Positions 8,248 through 14,584 of a stretch of 33,796 bases of DNA are shown one piece after another. Position 1 is the stretch's first letter; each line of letters begins with the position of its first letter. The stretch comes from Streptomyces kaniharaensis (lineage in GTDB: Bacteria > Actinomycetota > Actinomycetes > Streptomycetales > Streptomycetaceae), in contig NZ_WBOF01000018.1 of assembly GCF_009569385.1 (NCBI RefSeq), forward strand, positions 1 to 33,796, given 5' to 3'. The notes beneath the pieces were generated by a model. That model saw nothing but the letters and a program-made list of their open reading frames with translations, searched no databases and had not been told where the DNA came from. The position numbers and the translations under genes are program-made.

Positions 8248-9429
8248 CTACATCCTAGGGAACAGTGCCCGCGCGGCCATCGGGTACATGTGGAGCCTGC
8301 GGAGGTAGTCCGCCTGGAACGCGCTTCGGGCTGCGATCTCGTCGGCGCGCATATCCCCCACCCCCTTCTTGGTCTTCACGATGACCCCGTCGATGATGCT
8401 GATTCCCGCGCCTCCGAGATCGGAGAACACGTTGATGCGGAGATGCAGGTACACCTGCCCTTCCTGCTCAGTGATGGTCACCGCATAAGCCAGATCCGCC
8501 AATGGGTAGACGTGCGTGGCTCGGGACCGGGCGAGCGACCCGCCGTCGAGGATTTCGGGGCGCAGTGCTCGAAGGTAGTGAGCAAGCGTCGCGCGGGTCG
8601 TCGCGCGGAGCGGTACATCGATGTCCTCCGGGTCGAACTCCCGGACAGTGGGCCGCCGCCACAGCCCGGCCTCACCGGTAGCACAGGCACGGATGATCTC
8701 GTCATACATCGTTCGCAACTTGCGGTGAATGTAGGCGATATCTGCGTGAAAGTCCGGGTTGGCGAGACTTTCCCATCCCTGCGGCAGCAGGAACTGTGCC
8801 GTAGCGGTGGCCGTGGGGGTGGAGAGCGCCGGAACGGGCTGGAGCACCCGCAGAGCGTCACCGTCCACGACATCGGCACACACCAGGGCACCCAAGACGG
8901 ACGCCTCTTCTACGATCCGGCGACACCGGAGCGCGGAGAGTCCCCCTGCTCGCATGGCCCTCTCCGCGACCTCTGCCCGCTCCTTGCCTGTCCGCCCCAC
9001 GAAGTGAGCATGGAACCGCTTCTCCCCCTGGATGGATTCACGGTCCAGGGTGTTCGGGTCGTAGCTCCACGAGACCACGGGGCTCAACTCGTAGGCGCGG
9101 CAGTGCTCAGCGAAGCACGCCGCGACCACTCCAAGCGCCGTGCCGAACTCTCGCGAGTGGTCGTGCAGTCCCGGCCGGTGCGTGGTTCCAGCGGACATGA
9201 GCATGAATTCGTAGAGGGCGTGCGGCGACCTCTTGTCGGTCAGCGCGTACCCCTCATCGGGCGAGACGTTGATGTGCGCGTGGACCCTGGTCCACCCGTA
9301 CACGTCGTTCACGGTCCCCATCCGCTGAGTTCCGTTCACGTAGCCCGGATAGCCCTTCGCGGCCAGCGAGTCGACCACGGGGACATTCCCGCGCAGGTCC
9401 TCAAGCGCCGACGGCAACAACTGGGTCAT
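8248..9429 (-). CDS. 393-aa orphan protein with two His-Ala-His motifs (reference copy)
   Basis: I do not recognise the family. The ATG start at 9427-9429 was chosen because it follows an AAGGAAGG ribosome site at 7 nt. The frame stays open 99 bp further upstream, but that extension runs through the ribosome site and the promoter motif. Two similar motifs stand out: RVHAHINVS (residues 48-56) and RFHAHFVGRT (138-147). Paired HxH motifs could bind metal or act on phosphates, as in HIT-like or 2H enzymes, but no family signature completes either case. The middle (~200-290) has helix-forming charged stretches. The C-terminal third (~325-365) has alternating hydrophobic stretches (YAVTITE, VYLHLRINVF, ISIIDGVIVK) suggestive of a beta-sheet. 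There is no signal peptide or membrane segment. It is transcribed on its own, flanked by the six-way junction and its own terminator. Confidence 0.82.
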   Translation of the reverse strand: MTQLLPSALEDLRGNVPVVDSLAAKGYPGYVNGTQRMGTVNDVYGWTRVHAHINVSPDEGYALTDKRSPHALYEFMLMSAGTTHRPGLHDHSREFGTALGVVAACFAEHCRAYELSPVVSWSYDPNTLDRESIQGEKRFHAHFVGRTGKERAEVAERAMRAGGLSALRCRRIVEEASVLGALVCADVVDGDALRVLQPVPALSTPTATATAQFLLPQGWESLANPDFHADIAYIHRKLRTMYDEIIRACATGEAGLWRRPTVREFDPEDIDVPLRATTRATLAHYLRALRPEILDGGSLARSRATHVYPLADLAYAVTITEQEGQVYLHLRINVFSDLGGAGISIIDGVIVKTKKGVGDMRADEIAARSAFQADYLRRLHMYPMAARALFPRM

Positions 9430-9493
9430 CGGGTTTCCTTCCTTCGGTGTCGTTGGTCGCCGGTCGGGGTGTGCCGCCCCTTCCGACATCACT

Positions 9494-9507
9494 AACTTTA
9501 CAGCATT
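9494..9507 (-). promoter_or_regulatory. 393-aa gene promoter motif (reference)
   Basis: AACTTTACAGCATT on the plus strand, which is TGC-TGTAAA on the minus strand, an extended -10-like element about 65 nt upstream of the start. It matches the kinase promoter element over about 14 bp, and loosely over 26 bp. Confidence 0.42.
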
Positions 9508-9524
9508 TCGGCTCACTCTTCTAT

Positions 9525-9553
9525 GCAAAACCCCAGTTCAGGAAGGGTTTTGC
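9525..9553 (+). terminator. Terminator-like hairpin facing the plus strand (reference)
   Basis: GCAAAACCC (9525-9533) pairs with GGGTTTTGC (9545-9553) across an 11-nt loop and is followed by ACTC and five T (9558-9562). The T-tract is on the plus side only, although all genes run on the minus strand. It may stop antisense transcription leaving the 393-aa gene region. Confidence 0.6.
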
Positions 9554-9586
9554 ACTCTTTTTAGGCCAACCCACGGCCGACGGGGA

Positions 9587-9834
9587 CGCGGTGGGGGCCT
9601 ACCGCAGGCCACGGAGAGGGCGGAGATGGCTGGTCCGGTGCGCGCAGCTTGCTGCGCAGGACCAGCCACCAGGCCGGTGAACGCGCCGAAGGCGCCCGGC
9701 CTGGCGTCCTGCGCTTGCGCGGGATGGTCTGGCGGTGAACGCGCCGAAGGCGCCCGCCAGACCACCCCGGAGGGCCGCCAGGCCCTCCGGGGTGTCTCCG
9801 CCCTCTCCGTGGCCTGCGGTAGGCCCCCACCGCG
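9587..9834. other. 248-nt six-way-junction element; candidate single-strand origin or structured RNA (reference)
   Basis: A perfect 40-bp inverted repeat (9587-9626 with 9795-9834) encloses five abutting hairpins. H1 9627-9668: 10-bp stem, 5/1 internal loop, GCGCAG-CTTG-CTGCGC. H2 9669-9704: 9-bp stem, 5-nt TGAAC bulge, GCGCC-GAA-GGCGC. H3 9705-9726: 9 pairs with two G-T, CTTG loop. H4 9727-9762: same plan as H2. H5 9763-9794: perfect 14-bp stem, GCCA loop. No base at the junction is unpaired. The element contains no credible gene. Rolling-circle plasmids carry highly folded single-strand origins for lagging-strand synthesis (sti in pIJ101 is the actinomycete example), which is the best-fitting known role; a large noncoding RNA is the main alternative. 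Pairings were read by hand without energy calculation. Confidence 0.85.
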
Positions 9835-10189
9835 CCAAAAAGCGGAAGTGGGCAGATGTTCGTCCTTCGTTGCGGCTCGCAACAGGGTTCTTACCGACAA
9901 CCCCGGGTTGGCCGCCTCAGCGGACTGACTCCGCCGGATTCCTAAGCGGCACCTACGTGAGGCGGTCACAGGGAAGTGCCTGCCCGACGGCCGGCCACTC
10001 GCCGGGCCTGCCGACTCCTCCTCGGCAACGGAGCAACAGAGTTTCCCAGCCGTCCTGTACGTCATCTTGGTTGTCCAGGCCGGGGAGGAGCAGCGGCTTC
10101 TGAGCCCGGATTGGGCTCACGGTCCCCATGACCCACCTGAGGCGGCGGCGGCCGGAGCCTGCGCCAAGGAGGCGCCGACGGGGCGAACG
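9835..10189. other. Intergenic stretch with no recognised feature
   Basis: 355 bp between the six-way junction and the small GAA-loop hairpin. Only short imperfect dyads and shadow reading frames are seen; no ribosome-site-supported gene, RNA gene or repeat. The same holds for the equivalent segment in the other units. Confidence 0.6.
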
Positions 10190-10212
10190 GTGCTTACTGG
10201 AACAGTAAGCAC
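10190..10212. repeat. 10-bp perfect inverted repeat with GAA loop (reference)
   Basis: GTGCTTACTG-GAA-CAGTAAGCAC. It is less GC-rich than its surroundings but has the same GAA loop on the plus strand as the array and junction hairpins. It lies 71 bp before the rep terminator. It could be an operator for a dimeric protein or part of the folded single-strand region. Confidence 0.72.
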
Positions 10213-10282
10213 TAACTCGCTGCACCCATCTGACGCCAAGAAACAGCTGTCGAGGCGGAGCAAGTTAGTGGCTAAGTACACC

Positions 10283-10316
10283 TGAAGGCCCCGACCGGGG
10301 ACGGTCAGGGCCTTCA
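10283..10316 (-). terminator. rep terminator (reference)
   Basis: TGAAGGCCC (10283-10291) pairs with GGGCCTTCA (10308-10316), with an inner GACC/GGTC stem, 17 bp past the rep stop codon. No U-tract. Confidence 0.72.
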
Positions 10317-10333
10317 TCGTGGGGCCGGCCGGA

Positions 10334-11848
10334 TCAGGCGGTCTCAGGGGGAAGGACGTCCGTGCCCCAGGCCAGCCCCCAGGACTCGATCAGCGTCCGA
10401 ACGCCAGCCTCGCCAAGCGCCTCGGCGGCACGTAGGAGAGCCAGCCGCCGACCGTGCTTGCGGACGATGTGCCGGTACCAGGTAGCCGCCGGGATCACCG
10501 CGACCAGCGTGCGCGCGTCGTCTTCGTTGGCCGCGATCTCGGAGTCGGTCCGCTCATCCTGCTCCACCTCCAGCTCGGCGAGGATCCGGTTCAGGGTCTG
10601 GGCCCGGTAGTGCTTCCGGACGCCGTTCACCCCGTGCTCGCGCTCGCGGTACTTCGCGACCAACGGGCCCGCCTCACCCAGCTCGGCCAGCTCCTCGGCC
10701 GCCAGGTCGCCGAGCTGGAACGGCGACATGCGTCCCCAGCGGCGGCCGTCCTTGAGGTCGGAGCGGGTGAACTCCAGCCCGAAGCCTGCCGATCCGGGCT
10801 TGTCGCCGTCCTTGTACAGGTACCGGGCGGCATCACCCTCCTGCCCGGTGTTCAGCGGGCGCAGGTCGGTGCCGTGGCCATCCCCCCCGCACGGGCAGCC
10901 GGGCCGGTCGCACGTGGTGCTGACCGCGTAGCCACCGGCGTTGAGCACCGCATCGCGCCACGTCTCGGCCATCCGCTGGCGGAACCGGCGGAACTCCTCC
11001 TCCGGCAGCGGCGCCTGGGTGACCCAGAGCGCGTGCCAGTGCACGTGGAACCCGGTGTCCGAGCCCCAGGTGTCCTCGAACGCCCGCTCATAGCCCACGA
11101 TCTCGAAGTCGGACCGCAGCCGACGCCACGACCGCCCGGCGGACCCGAACGCGCCCTTCCAGCCGTCGTGCGCCACCGCGATCAGTCCGCCGCGCTCGCC
11201 GCGCCGCAGCGAGCCGTACGCCTGCCGCTCGAAGTGCCGCAACGTGTAGGTCCCGAGGTACAGGCCGTACCCGGCCGCCGCCAGCGCGTCCGCCGCCTTC
11301 TGCGCGTTCTCCGCCCGGACCGCCAGGATCTTCGCCGCGCACCACACGCACATGTGGACGCTGCCGCAGGTGCAGGCCCCACTGAACGAGGCCGCAGCCT
11401 TGCCGACCATCACCCCGGCCGCCCCACCCATCAGCCGCGTGCCGCACCCAAGGAACGTCTTGCCGAGCGCCACCGTCTGGTGCGCTTCCCTTCGCTCGAA
11501 CCGCCCGTCTCGGCCCCGATCCTGACCATCTGTCCGTTTCGGGGTGGTTCGTTCCTCAGACCCCCTCTGACCTGGGGTGGACGGAATTCTCCCCGTAGTA
11601 CTAAAGCGCACGCCCGTTTTTGGTGCCGAAAATGCCGCCTGACCTGCGGTTTTGTGGTCCCCAAAACGTGACACGTCGGGGGTGGCATCGATGATCCGTT
11701 TTGCCCGCTGACGGCACGTGGCAGAGCAGTAGATCTTGACCCGCTTGCCGGTGCCGGGGGCGAACGACTTCCGGCAGCGTGCGCACTTCGGGCGCTTCGG
11801 GGGGCGGGTCTGGCTGACGGCATCAGCAGACGCGGATACGCTGGACAA
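10334..11848 (-). CDS. rep: Rolling-circle replication initiator (HUH Rep), 504 aa (reference copy)
   Basis: Initiator that nicks the plasmid's double-strand origin and stays bound to the 5' end through a tyrosine. Residues 22-45 form a four-cysteine zinc-finger-like motif (CARC ... CSATC), followed by a long polar linker. Residues 159-173 carry CTCGSVHMCVWCAAK, the cysteine cluster typical of actinobacterial Rep proteins. The metal-binding HUH motif is HVHWHALW (268-275; His270 and His272). The nucleophile motif is RYLYK (342-346), with Tyr343 the likely catalytic residue and Lys346 its partner. GLEFTRSDLKDGRRWGR (357-373) is also typical of this group. The overall type is Rep_1/pC194-like as found in Streptomyces plasmids. 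The TTG start has only a close GAGG upstream, and in-frame CTG and other codons precede it, so the exact start is uncertain. Confidence 0.93.
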   Translation of the reverse strand: MSSVSASADAVSQTRPPKRPKCARCRKSFAPGTGKRVKIYCSATCRQRAKRIIDATPDVSRFGDHKTAGQAAFSAPKTGVRFSTTGRIPSTPGQRGSEERTTPKRTDGQDRGRDGRFERREAHQTVALGKTFLGCGTRLMGGAAGVMVGKAAASFSGACTCGSVHMCVWCAAKILAVRAENAQKAADALAAAGYGLYLGTYTLRHFERQAYGSLRRGERGGLIAVAHDGWKGAFGSAGRSWRRLRSDFEIVGYERAFEDTWGSDTGFHVHWHALWVTQAPLPEEEFRRFRQRMAETWRDAVLNAGGYAVSTTCDRPGCPCGGDGHGTDLRPLNTGQEGDAARYLYKDGDKPGSAGFGLEFTRSDLKDGRRWGRMSPFQLGDLAAEELAELGEAGPLVAKYREREHGVNGVRKHYRAQTLNRILAELEVEQDERTDSEIAANEDDARTLVAVIPAATWYRHIVRKHGRRLALLRAAEALGEAGVRTLIESWGLAWGTDVLPPETA

Positions 11849-11880
11849 CAGGCCTCGGATCGGTGATAGGTGACGAGGTC

Positions 11881-12046
11881 GGCAATGAGGTCCGGGAGTT
11901 GTCTAGGCGCCCGGACCTTTGCCGTTTCTGGAGTTAGAGCACTGATCCTGCCGCATCTGACGGGCCTCAGAGAGACGAACTCGCCGATGGGACTGGTGGG
12001 GTTCCAACGAACCGAAGAAGGCCCGGACCGCAGGGTTGGTCCGGGC
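11881..12046 (-). promoter_or_regulatory. rep leader hairpins with exchangeable arms (reference)
   Basis: Two hairpins upstream of rep. The proximal one (11881-11923) has arms GGCAA..TTGCC and AGGTCCGGG/CCCGGACCT. The distal one (12021-12046) is GCCCGGACC-8 nt-GGTCCGGGC followed on the minus strand by CTTCTTC, terminator-like. GGTCCGGG or its complement occurs at 11889, 11910, 12022, 12038 and again at 12161, so alternative pairings are possible if the region is in the rep mRNA. The promoter itself was not located. Confidence 0.45.
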
Positions 12047-12239
12047 TGCCGTTCGGTCAGCGCGTGCGCCGCGTGGACGTCCTCGGCCGAGGGATTGGCC
12101 GTGTGCCTGCCGAACGCGGGAGCGAACGCCTGCCTCACCGATCCCGGGGGGCTCCGCCCGCCCGGACCCCCGGCCACCTCCAAGGGGGGAAAGGGCTTCG
12201 TGATCTTGTTCAGGTGAGTGGGTGGTACGGGTCAACCCG

Positions 12240-12396
12240 GCGGGGTTCCCCTCGATGGTCGGCACCCAAGGGCTAGCACACCGCCCGGGGGGCCCGGCCC
12301 GACCGCGCGCGCCCGCGACCGACTTGGAAGCAGGTGCCGGACCCCCCGAACGGCGCGCTCGGTCTGAAGACTGCCGCCCACCGAGGGGAACCCCGC
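12240..12396. other. Candidate double-strand (leading-strand) origin (reference)
   Basis: A perfect 15-bp inverted repeat (12240-12254 with 12382-12396) continues inward to 12264/12372 with two mismatches, making a ~25-bp stem. Nested inside is a second stem, 12286-12297 with 12337-12348 (one mismatch). CCTTGGG on the minus strand sits at the inner end of the long stem (about 12265-12271); CTTG-type sequences are nick sites in pC194-like plasmids. Position upstream of rep and foldedness fit an origin, but no experimentally defined nick sequence is matched with confidence. The remaining bases of the rep-HTH gap (12047-12239 and 12397-12556) show only GC-rich shadows. Confidence 0.38.
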
Positions 12397-12556
12397 ACAG
12401 CCCGACCCCTGGCGCGGGCGGGCGGCGGGGACCGGGCGCGGCTACGGGCTCCAGCTCCACTCGCTTCTTCTCCAGCCCTCAGTACCGCACCGGGTAGTGC
12501 TGCGAAGCGAGGACGGGGGGCGATCCACGCGTAAGCGAAGCGCGGGGGTATAGCTC

Positions 12557-12603
12557 GCTTCCAGGAATCAGGCGTGCAGGCCACACGCCTGATTCCTGGA
12601 AGC
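12557..12603 (-). terminator. 20-bp inverted repeat after HTH gene, copy 2
   Basis: Identical to 6160-6206, 13 bp past the HTH stop at 12617. Confidence 0.65.
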
Positions 12604-12616
12604 CTCACCGTACGGG

Positions 12617-13222
12617 TCAGCCGGGCGGGGAGGTCTGGCTGACCTGGGTGAGGAGGCGTTCCCAAGTGCGTGTTGACCCGCCGTGCTGTTGGGCAAGGGA
12701 TGCTGCGATGCGATGGCGGGGGGTGTCGCCAGCAGTGCTGAGGGCTGCGGTCGCAGTGTGCAGACGGGGATCACCCTCGTAGGCGTGTGCCTTGCGCGGG
12801 CCTTTTCCTGTGCCTGGCGGCCGGCCTCCTCCCTTCCCCTGCCCGGGCGGGTTCTTCCGGCGTTCCTCAATGTCACAGCGGGGCCACACCCGCACGCTGT
12901 AGACGGTCTTTCCTGCTGAGATGTAACCCTGGGTCGCGTAGGCGCGGACGGTGCTGGCCGTAACGCCGAGTACGGCGGCCGTCTCTTCGTCGTTGAGAAG
13001 GTCGTCGGGATGTTCTCCGGCGGGCAGCACAGGGATGGGTCCGCCCGCGAGGTAAGCACGAGCTTGAGCCAGGTCGTAGATCAGGATGCGGCTGCGAGGA
13101 AAGAGGCTTGCTACGCGCTGACGGAAGGCGGGGGCATCACGTCGCCTCCATGTGGCGATGGGGACGCCAGCCTGCTCGGCGATATCGGCTTCATTGATCA
13201 CTGGTCGGTTACGGGGGATCAC
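12617..13222 (-). CDS. HTH DNA-binding protein, copy 3
   Basis: Intact, same 201-residue protein as 6220-6825. Confidence 0.8.
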   Translation of the reverse strand: MIPRNRPVINEADIAEQAGVPIATWRRRDAPAFRQRVASLFPRSRILIYDLAQARAYLAGGPIPVLPAGEHPDDLLNDEETAAVLGVTASTVRAYATQGYISAGKTVYSVRVWPRCDIEERRKNPPGQGKGGGRPPGTGKGPRKAHAYEGDPRLHTATAALSTAGDTPRHRIAASLAQQHGGSTRTWERLLTQVSQTSPPG

Positions 13223-13316
13223 AATCGTGTTCCTTGAGCAGCTGTCGAGTCACGGACGGGCCCTTGTAGGCTGGTGGTACTTCCTTACGCTGGCGCTTCG
13301 TCGGCACGGATGTTGG

Positions 13317-13889
13317 TTAAGGGCCGGTGGTGTGCCGGGTCGCTCCGCGTGAGTGGCTCTCCGCCGGCCCTTTCATCAGTTCCATCCAACGGCGGACTTC
13401 GCGCGGACTGTGGAGCCTGACCACCTTGACGCCCTGATCGGCTGTCTCGGATACCTGTTGGACGTAGCGGGGCCGGTTGTTCCGGTACTTGCGGATGGCG
13501 GTGCGCAACAGCGACCGGCGGCTGAAGAATGCTTTGCTCCAGGTCAGTCGCCGTGCTTGTGGGCTGTCCTCGTATCCGGTGAGCTGATAGAGGCTACGGC
13601 GCACTATGCGGTACATGATCAGGGGTAGCTGAAAGTCGAGCCACACGAGTACGTCGGCGCGGTGCCAGACGACGTCGGCCAGCTTGGAGAAGTTCCCTTC
13701 GACGATCCACGTGTCTTGCCGTGTGATCTCTCCTGCCTGCCGGCGGAACTCGGGCAGCGGCAGGGGGCCGTCAGGGGTGAAGAGAAGGTCATCGAGGTCT
13801 GTGTGTGGGTGGCCGAGTTCTGCCGAGAGCCACCTAGCCAGAGTGGATTTTCCTGTGGCGGGTGGTCCGAAGAGTGCGATTTTCCGCAT
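13317..13889 (-). CDS. P-loop kinase, copy 3
   Basis: Intact, same 190-residue protein as 6920-7492. Confidence 0.86.
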   Translation of the reverse strand: MRKIALFGPPATGKSTLARWLSAELGHPHTDLDDLLFTPDGPLPLPEFRRQAGEITRQDTWIVEGNFSKLADVVWHRADVLVWLDFQLPLIMYRIVRRSLYQLTGYEDSPQARRLTWSKAFFSRRSLLRTAIRKYRNNRPRYVQQVSETADQGVKVVRLHSPREVRRWMELMKGPAESHSRGATRHTTGP

Positions 13890-13980
13890 GGATTCCTCGT
13901 CTTTTCGGGGAGCGGCGTCCGGGCTTCACCAGGCCTTCGGGCTAGCGGTCACATCACCCCCACCGGGTCTTGCCATTTCA

Positions 13981-14014
13981 AACATTACAGCATTCAGACT
14001 CGTTACAGCCGTTC
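13981..14014 (-). promoter_or_regulatory. Kinase promoter/operator region, copy 3
   Basis: Paired TTACAGC motif identical to 7584-7617. Confidence 0.45.
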
Positions 14015-14023
14015 GAGACTTGC

Positions 14024-14530
14024 GGGCCCAGCCGCTTGCGGCTGTCCTTTAGCCCGCCCGCGCCCGAAGGGCGCTCTGGGGGCGGGCCCAGCCGCTTGCG
14101 GCTGTCCTTTAGCCCGCCCGCGCCCGAAGGGCGCTCTGGGGGCGGGCCCAGCCGCTTGCGGCTGTCCTTTAGCCCGCCCGCGCCCGAAGGGCGCTCTGGG
14201 GGCGGGCCCAGCCGCTTGCGGCTGTCCTTTAGCCCGCCCGCGCCCGAAGGGCGCTCTGGGGGCGGGCCCAGCCGCTTGCGGCTGTCCTTTAGCCCGCCCG
14301 CGCCCGAAGGGCGCTCTGGGGGCGGGCCCAGCCGCTTGCGGCTGTCCTTTAGCCCGCCCGCGCCCGAAGGGCGCTCTGGGGGCGGGCCCAGCCGCTTGCG
14401 GCTGTCCTTTAGCCCGCCCGCGCCCGAAGGGCGCTCTGGGGGCGGGCCCAGCCGCTTGCGGCTGTCCTTTAGCCCGCCCGCGCCCGAAGGGCGCTCTGGG
14501 GGCGGGCCCAGCCGCTTGCGGCTGTCCTTT
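14024..14530. repeat. 60-bp hairpin array, copy 3 (9 cores)
   Basis: Eight complete repeats plus the terminal core, one repeat fewer than in units 2 and 4. This is the only difference seen between interior units. Confidence 0.95.
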
Positions 14531-14537
14531 TCGCGCG

Positions 14538-14568
14538 CCTCACGGCCCGCCTGTGGCGGGCCGTGAGG
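14538..14568 (-). terminator. Terminator of 393-aa gene, copy 3
   Basis: Perfect 14-bp stem identical to 8201-8231. Confidence 0.75.
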
Positions 14569-14584
14569 TTGTGGTGACGGTGTG

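Larger units (their letters stand above)
6826..13222. repeat. Tandem plasmid unit 2 (6397 bp, reference copy)
   Basis: Clean copy with all four genes open and a 10-core hairpin array. 6397 bp is the best estimate of the plasmid monomer length. Confidence 0.95.

Noticed and set aside
7265..8308. Long plus-strand reading frame through the array, giving a 20-residue-repeat protein
   Set aside because: 60 bp is a multiple of three, so any frame lacking a stop in one repeat stays open through the array. Two plus frames do so, the frame runs antisense through the kinase, and there is no ribosome site. Shadow of the DNA repeat.
8245..9495. 416-codon plus-strand frame antisense to the 393-aa gene
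   Set aside because: Antisense shadow; the minus-strand gene has a ribosome site, promoter motif and terminator.
9430..9528. N-terminal extension of the 393-aa protein to 426 residues
   Set aside because: It would start inside the terminator-like hairpin and translate through the promoter motif and the ribosome site; the internal ATG is better supported.
9587..9834. Inverted-repeat transposon, integron attC site or rRNA/tRNA-like gene
   Set aside because: There is no transposase or integrase gene, no target duplication, no attC core sites and no tRNA cloverleaf features; the element is entirely built of stems.
10454..11671. 405-codon plus-strand reading frame antisense to rep
   Set aside because: Typical high-GC antisense shadow of a real gene; the composition is Arg/Pro/Leu-rich and no domain is seen, while the minus-strand frame has clear Rep motifs.
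11903..12460. 185-codon minus-strand reading frame between the HTH gene and rep
   Set aside because: It overlaps the strongest secondary structures, has no ribosome site or recognisable domain, and its composition is that of GC-rich noncoding DNA.
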